Of a stretch of DNA of 64,000 nucleotides, positions 59,625-64,000 are shown piece by piece. Position 1 is the stretch's first letter; the number at the start of each line of letters is the position of its first letter. The position numbers and the translations under genes were made by a program. The notes beneath the pieces were generated by a model. The model ran no database searches and was not told where the DNA came from. It saw nothing but the letters and a program-made list of their open reading frames with translations. Source of the stretch: Streptomyces marokkonensis (GTDB taxonomy: Bacteria > Actinomycetota > Actinomycetes > Streptomycetales > Streptomycetaceae); assembly GCF_008312835.1 (NCBI RefSeq), contig NZ_VSKS01000005.1, positions 1 through 64,000 on the forward strand, written 5' to 3'.

Positions 59625-62528
59625 ATGACGGATCACCGGGAACTGTCGGCCCGGCTGCGGGCCGCCGTGCGCGGCGAGGTCGACTTCGGGACGACCGCAC
59701 GGGCGCTGACCACGATGGACGCCTCCAACTACCGCCGCGTGCCGCTCGGCGTGGTGGCCCCGCGTGACGCCGACGACGTGGCGGCGGCGCTGTCGGTGTG
59801 CCGCGCGTACGGCGTTCCCGTGGTGCCGCGCGGCGGCGGCACGTCGATCGCGGGGCAGGCGACCGGCACCGGCGTGGTGCTCGACTTCACACGGCACATG
59901 AACCGTCTGCTGTCCCTCGACCCGGAGGCGCGCACGGCCGTGGTCCAGCCCGGCCTGGTCCTCGACCGTCTCCAGGAGGCCGCCGCCCCGCACGGCCTGC
60001 GTTTCGGTCCCGACCCCTCCACCCACAGCCGCTGCACCCTCGGCGGCATGATCGGCAACAACTCCTGCGGCTCCCACTCGGTGGCCTGGGGCACGACGGC
60101 CGACAGCGTGCGTGAGCTCGCGGTCGTCACCCCGCGCGGCGAGCACCTGCGTCCGGGCCGGGGCTGGTCGGGCGCCCCGGCCGGGCTGCGCGACCTGGTC
60201 GACGGCGAACTGGCCCGCCTGCGCACGGGTTTCCCCGACCTCCCGCGCCGTATCTCGGGATACGCCGTGGACGCCCTGCTGCCCGAGAACGGCGCCGACG
60301 TCGCCCGCTCCCTCTGCGGCTCGGAGGGCACCCTCGGCGTGCTCACGGAGGCGGTCGTGGACCTCGTACGCGCCCCCCGCGCGCGTGCCCTCACCGTGCT
60401 GGCGTACGCGGAGGAGGGCGGGGCGGCTCAGGCGGCGGCGGGGCTGCTGCCGTACCGGCCGCTGACCGTGGAGGGCATGGCGGCCGATCTGGTGCCGTCC
60501 GCGGCGGACCTCCCGCGCGGGGGTGCGTGGCTGTTCGTGGAGACGGGCGGGGACACGGAGGCGGAGGCACGCGCGCGGGCGGAGGGGATCGTCCGCGCGG
60601 CGGACGTCGTGGGTTCCCTGGTGGTCACCGACCCCGCCCGGCAGCGCGCGCTGTGGCGGATCCGGGAGGACGCGAGCGGTACGGCGACGAGGATGCCGGA
60701 CGGCACGGAGGCCTGGCCCGGCTGGGAGGACTGCGCGGTGCCGCCCGCCCGGCTCGGCGCGTACCTGCGGGACTTCCGGGCCCTGCTGGCGGACCACGGG
60801 CTGCGCGGCACGCCGTACGGGCACTTCGGGGACGGCTGCATCCACGTCCGCATCGACTTCGACCTGCTGACCGGTCCCGGCGTCGCCCGCTTCCGGCGCT
60901 TCTCGGAGGACCTGGCGGACCTGGTGGTGAGCCACGGCGGCTCCCTCTCCGGCGAGCACGGCGACGGCCAGGCGCGGGCCGAGCTGCTGCCGCGCATGTA
61001 CGGCGAGGAGACGGTCGCCCTCTTCGGACGCGTGAAGGCCGTCTGGGACCCGGACGACCTCCTCAACCCGGGCATGCTGGTGAGGCCGGCACCGCTGGAC
61101 TCCCACCTCCGCTTCTCCGTCCTCCCGCGCGAACCGGTGGACGTCGCCTTCGGCTACCCCGCCGACGACGGCGACTTCGCGGCGGCGGTGCGCCGCTGCG
61201 TGGGCGTCGCCAAGTGCCGTACGACGTCCGTGTCGGGGCCGGCGGTGATGTGCCCGTCGTTCCGGGCGACGGGCGAGGAGGAGCACTCCACGCGCGGGCG
61301 CGCGCGCCTGCTCCACGAGATGCTCGCGGGCGAGCTGGTGACCGGCGGCTGGCGGTCGACGGAGGTACGGGACGCGCTCGACCTGTGCCTGTCCTGCAAG
61401 GGCTGCCGCTCGGACTGCCCGGTCGGCGTCGACATGGCCACGTACAAGGCGGAGTTCCTCCACCACCACTACGCGGGCCGCCGCCGCCCGGCCGCGCACT
61501 ACGCGATGGGGTGGCTGCCGGTGTGGCTGCGCTGGGTCGCGCGGACGAGGACCGCGGGGGCGGTGAACGCCGCGGCCTCGGTGGGTCCGCTCGCGAGCGC
61601 GGCGAAACGGCTGGGCGGGATCGCGGGGGAGCGGGAGATCCCCCGGGTGGCGGAGGAGACGTTCACACGGTGGTGGCGGGGCAGGTCGGCGCCACCGCAC
61701 GGCGACGGGAGGCTGGTGGTCCTCTGGCCGGACACGTTCACGGAGCACCTGTCGCCGTCGGTGGGCCGGGCGGCCGTACGCGTGCTGGAGGCGGCGGGGC
61801 TGCGCGTGGCCCTCCCCCCGGCCCTGCGGCTGGCCGGCCGCCCGGTGGGCGACGCCCGCTCCCGCTCGCCCCTGTCCCTGCTGACGGCGCGCGGGGCCCG
61901 TGTCTGCTGCGGCCTGACCTACATCTCCACGGGCCAGCTGGACCGCGCCCGTACGGTCCTGAGCCGCACCCTCGGCCTCCTGGAACCCGTCCTGGCCACG
62001 GACGCCCCGCTGGTGGTCCTGGAACCGAGCTGTGCGGCGACGCTGCGCACGGACGCCCCGGAACTGCTCCCCGGCGACCCGCGCGCGGCGCGGCTCGCCG
62101 CGCGGGTGCGCACGTTCGCCGAAACCCTGGAGCAGTACGCCCCGGACTGGGCCCCGCCGTCCCTGAACCGCCAGGTCACCGGCCAGACCCACTGCCACCA
62201 GCACGCGGTCCTGGGCGACGCGGCCGACCGCCGGCTGCGCGCCGCGGCCGGCCTCACCGGCGAGCTGACGGGTGGCTGCTGCGGTCTGGCGGGCAATTTC
62301 GGCTTCGAGAAGGGCCACTACGAGGTCTCCCGGGCCTGCGCGGAGGACCGGCTGCTGCCGTCGCTACGGGAGGCACCGGAGGAGGCGGTCGTCCTGGCCG
62401 ACGGCTTCTCCTGCCGTACGCAGCTCGAGCAGGTGGCGGGCGTCCGGGGACGGCACCTGGCGGAGGTGCTGGCGGCGTCCCTGCCCGCGGCGGAGCGGGA
62501 CGGCGGACGGCCGGCCGGCGATCCCTAG
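59625..62528 (+). CDS. FAD-binding oxidoreductase fused to Fe-S module
   Basis: A 967-residue fusion. Residues 1-470 are the vanillyl-alcohol-oxidase/GlcD-type FAD domain (VVPRGGGTSIAGQATGTGVVLDFTRHMN, PDPSTHSRCTLGGMIGNNSCGSHSVAWG, HFGDGCIHVRIDFDLL, GEHGDGQARAELLPRMYG). Then a 4Fe-4S-type cluster follows (CLSCKGCRSDCPVGVDMATYKAEFL) with a second cysteine group (KCRTT...VMCPSF) that is incomplete, and CCG motifs (GGCCGLAGNFGF), as in GlpC/LldE-like proteins. It probably oxidises a 2-hydroxyacid such as D-lactate, feeding electrons to the membrane. The stop overlaps that of the methyltransferase gene (CTAG). Confidence 0.92.
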   Translation: MTDHRELSARLRAAVRGEVDFGTTARALTTMDASNYRRVPLGVVAPRDADDVAAALSVCRAYGVPVVPRGGGTSIAGQATGTGVVLDFTRHMNRLLSLDPEARTAVVQPGLVLDRLQEAAAPHGLRFGPDPSTHSRCTLGGMIGNNSCGSHSVAWGTTADSVRELAVVTPRGEHLRPGRGWSGAPAGLRDLVDGELARLRTGFPDLPRRISGYAVDALLPENGADVARSLCGSEGTLGVLTEAVVDLVRAPRARALTVLAYAEEGGAAQAAAGLLPYRPLTVEGMAADLVPSAADLPRGGAWLFVETGGDTEAEARARAEGIVRAADVVGSLVVTDPARQRALWRIREDASGTATRMPDGTEAWPGWEDCAVPPARLGAYLRDFRALLADHGLRGTPYGHFGDGCIHVRIDFDLLTGPGVARFRRFSEDLADLVVSHGGSLSGEHGDGQARAELLPRMYGEETVALFGRVKAVWDPDDLLNPGMLVRPAPLDSHLRFSVLPREPVDVAFGYPADDGDFAAAVRRCVGVAKCRTTSVSGPAVMCPSFRATGEEEHSTRGRARLLHEMLAGELVTGGWRSTEVRDALDLCLSCKGCRSDCPVGVDMATYKAEFLHHHYAGRRRPAAHYAMGWLPVWLRWVARTRTAGAVNAAASVGPLASAAKRLGGIAGEREIPRVAEETFTRWWRGRSAPPHGDGRLVVLWPDTFTEHLSPSVGRAAVRVLEAAGLRVALPPALRLAGRPVGDARSRSPLSLLTARGARVCCGLTYISTGQLDRARTVLSRTLGLLEPVLATDAPLVVLEPSCAATLRTDAPELLPGDPRAARLAARVRTFAETLEQYAPDWAPPSLNRQVTGQTHCHQHAVLGDAADRRLRAAAGLTGELTGGCCGLAGNFGFEKGHYEVSRACAEDRLLPSLREAPEEAVVLADGFSCRTQLEQVAGVRGRHLAEVLAASLPAAERDGGRPAGDP

Positions 62529-62977
62529 AGGCCGTCAGGTGACTCGGGCCGCGGGACGATCAGTTCACGCAGCGGATCGCCGCCGTCGACGAAGAGCCGG
62601 GCGTCCGTCCTGGTCGCCTCGCCGAGACGCCGCAGCACCCGCTCACCGGCCTCGGGGTGCCGCCCGTCGAGGGCGCCGACGCGGACGGCGAACACGAGGT
62701 CGAACGGCTCCTCGTCCGGGAGCAGGACGAAGTCCTCGGCCGCGACCTGCCGGACGCTCATGCGGCCCGACCCGATCTCCTCCGCCGCGGCGGCGCGCGC
62801 CTGGGCGACGGCGGTGGCGGATCTGTCGACGGCCAGGATGTGACCGGTGGTGAGCCGTCCCGCGACCGCTCGCGCGGCCGCCCCCGGCCCGCACCCGATC
62901 TCGAGGACGCGGGAGTGCGGCTGGAGGGGGAGCGCGTTCACGATCGCGGAGAGCCGCGGCGACAGTCGTACCGGCAC
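62525..62977 (-). CDS. SAM-dependent methyltransferase
   Basis: A 150-residue class I methyltransferase: PLQPHSRVLEIGCGPGAAARAVAGRLTTGHILAVDRSATAVAQARAAAAEEIGSGRMSVRQVAAEDFVLLPDEEPFDLVFAVRVGALDGRHPEAGERVLRRLGEA, with motif I EIGCGPG and motif II AVDRS. GTG 62977 is the likely start; GTG 63013 would add 12 residues. It is compact, so substrate recognition elements are few. Converges on the FAD/Fe-S gene. Confidence 0.85.
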   Translation of the reverse strand: MPVRLSPRLSAIVNALPLQPHSRVLEIGCGPGAAARAVAGRLTTGHILAVDRSATAVAQARAAAAEEIGSGRMSVRQVAAEDFVLLPDEEPFDLVFAVRVGALDGRHPEAGERVLRRLGEATRTDARLFVDGGDPLRELIVPRPESPDGL

Positions 62978-63048
62978 GGACGAGACGATAGGCGCCGGAC
63001 GGCCGGTGCGCACGCGCGGCGGGACGCGCCGCGGCTCGTGCGCACCGG

Positions 63049-63537
63049 TCAGGGCGTGGTCTCGCCCCGTACCAGCGGGTGGCACACCGGCTGGACGCCC
63101 TCCGGGAGGTCGTCCGGCAGGCACCAGCGGGCCTCCAGGATCTCGGTGGGGTCCAGGCGCAGTTCCCCGCCCAGCAGACGGGCCTCGAAGGCCACCTCCA
63201 GGCGGGTGCGGAAGCCGCTGTTCAGCATGACGAGGCGGCCCGTCTCGACGTCGAGGCCCGTCTCCTCCCTGACCTCGCGCACCACGGTCGCGCGGAAGTC
63301 CTCGCCCTTGCGCGCGAAGCCGCTCGGCAGGCCCCACTGGCGGCCAGGCGGCCACATCCGGTGCCGGAGCAGCAGCACCCGGCCCTCGTCGTCGCGCACC
63401 ACACCGGTCACGCCGACCACGAACTTGGCGTGCAGCAACCACACGATGCGGCCCTGCACGGGGCGCAGGAGCCGCCAGAGCCGGACGAGCAGTCGTCGCA
63501 CAGAACCTCGGATCGTGGGAGCGGACGGGGGTGTCAC
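63049..63537 (-). CDS. NUDIX hydrolase
   Basis: A 162-residue NUDIX protein. The Nudix box is complete: GFARKGEDFRATVVREVREETGLDVE (Gx5Ex7REVxEExGU). An N-terminal Arg-rich helix (RGSVRRLLVRLWRLLRPVQGRIVWLLHAK) precedes it. The fold cleaves nucleoside diphosphate-linked compounds; the substrate is unknown. GTG 63537 is chosen since longer forms start in promoter-like AT-rich DNA. Confidence 0.9.
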   Translation of the reverse strand: MTPPSAPTIRGSVRRLLVRLWRLLRPVQGRIVWLLHAKFVVGVTGVVRDDEGRVLLLRHRMWPPGRQWGLPSGFARKGEDFRATVVREVREETGLDVETGRLVMLNSGFRTRLEVAFEARLLGGELRLDPTEILEARWCLPDDLPEGVQPVCHPLVRGETTP

Positions 63538-63639
63538 CAGGGGAAACCGTACCCGCTGGGGTCCAGGTGGCGGACGGAGTTGACCGGGGAGGGGCAGGGG
63601 CCGCATCGTCAGGCATATAAGCGCTTTACGGTGCTGACT

Positions 63640-63659
63640 CAGTCCAATACGCTGGACTG
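63640..63659. promoter_or_regulatory. Inverted repeat upstream of the EamA-type gene
   Basis: CAGTCCA-6-TGGACTG (63640-63659), perfect 7-bp arms, about 65 bp before the exporter start. A LysR-type or similar regulator site is possible. Confidence 0.5.
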
Positions 63660-63724
63660 CGAAGTACATCAAGTCGCACACTCGGTACAGGCAAGTGTCC
63701 GCTCCGACATCCCTGGAAGGCCCC

Positions 63725-64000
63725 GTGACCACCCCCAGCGCCGCCACCCCGTCCACCGCTCCGGGGGCCGCCCCCGCGTCCACGCCGGCCGGCGTCCCGC
63801 GCGGGCGGGGCTCCCTCGGGCCGGTCGGGCTGGTGCTCGCCGGTGGGATCTCCGTGCAGTTCGGCGGGGCGCTGGCGGTCACGCTGATGCCGCGCGCCGG
63901 TGCGCTCGGGGTCGTGTCGCTGCGGTTGCTGGTGGCCGCGCTGGTGCTGATGGCGCTGTGCCGGCCGGGGCTGCGCGGGCACTCGCGCGCCGACTGGAGC
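63725..64000 (+). CDS. EamA/RhtA-like exporter, partial
   Basis: The first 92 residues of a DMT-superfamily transporter, cut by the window end. After a Pro/Ala-rich start come helix-like segments SLGPVGLVLAGGISVQFGGALAVTLMP and ALGVVSLRLLVAALVLMALC, with the EamA pattern RLLVAALVLMALCRPGLRGHSRADW. GTG 63725 begins after a run of AT-richer promoter DNA with an inverted repeat. RhtA-like amino-acid exporters start in this way. Confidence 0.8.
   Translation, partial: MTTPSAATPSTAPGAAPASTPAGVPRGRGSLGPVGLVLAGGISVQFGGALAVTLMPRAGALGVVSLRLLVAALVLMALCRPGLRGHSRADWS

Noticed and set aside
59373-62318. Minus-strand open frame opposite the FAD/Fe-S gene
   Set aside because: Shadow frame without motifs; the plus strand has FAD and Fe-S motifs and good start signals.

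Overview
The window is high-GC (about 72%) actinobacterial chromosome and looks like Streptomyces. Supporting signs are third-codon-position GC bias, many GTG/TTG starts, leaderless genes with a TANNNT box 6-7 nt before the start codon, futalosine-pathway menaquinone genes (mqnB/mqnD), a complete conservon (sensor kinase, roadblock, DUF742, GTPase) with two cytochromes P450, a WhiJ-type cluster (RsbW-like ATPase, XRE/DUF5753 regulator, DUF397 protein), and DUF3027, DUF2530, DUF2771 and DUF6247 families. No rRNA, tRNA, CRISPR array, prophage or biosynthetic megagene was seen.

Layout. 1-6.3 kb: mycothiol-dependent isomerase-like protein, CutC, a 24-bp tandem array, a HelD-like RNA-polymerase-associated helicase, an XRE regulator divergent from an aldo/keto reductase, then a MITE-like palindrome and a strong terminator. 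6.3-10.5 kb: an unusual two-HTH MarR regulator, divergent from DUF4097 protein plus DrrA/DrrB-type exporter, with GCAAC/GTTGC operator sites between. 10.5-16 kb: an XPB helicase and a large neighbour that shares its N-terminal domain, then a HAAS-like membrane protein. 16-22.5 kb: HAD phosphatase, cold-shock protein, mqnD/mqnB, DUF2771 lipoprotein, MFS protein, DUF3027 protein.

22.5-30.5 kb is a more variable, regulatory stretch: a DUF6247/RelE-like pair, an HTH protein with a zinc ribbon, the WhiJ-type cluster, a desaturase-like protein, a gene remnant, a secreted M23 peptidase, an alpha/beta hydrolase and a HigBA-like pair. 30.5-41.1 kb: sacsin/Hsp90-like ATPase, NhaA-thioredoxin fusion antiporter, secreted Ig-like protein, P-type ATPase, DUF2530 protein and a purine permease. 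41.1-42.4 kb is a decay zone with an antitoxin-like remnant, a SnoaL-like gene and an ABC ATPase remnant.

42.4-52 kb: leaderless MarR gene with MFS exporter, Uma2 protein, ThpR, a 29-residue membrane peptide, aldo/keto reductase, VapBC, SGNH hydrolase, a surface-anchored beta-propeller-like protein, and a TetR-controlled DrrAB-type exporter with two palindromic operators 21 bp apart. 52-59.3 kb: serC and the conservon-P450 operon, whose six genes all overlap. 59.6-64 kb: FAD/Fe-S oxidoreductase, methyltransferase, NUDIX hydrolase and the start of an EamA-type exporter cut by the window end.

The points I would look at first are the conservon with its ExxR-less P450, the XPB/XPB-domain pair, the double-HTH MarR regulator with its operator array, the sacsin-like ATPase, the MITE-like and tandem repeats, and several very small or decayed genes.
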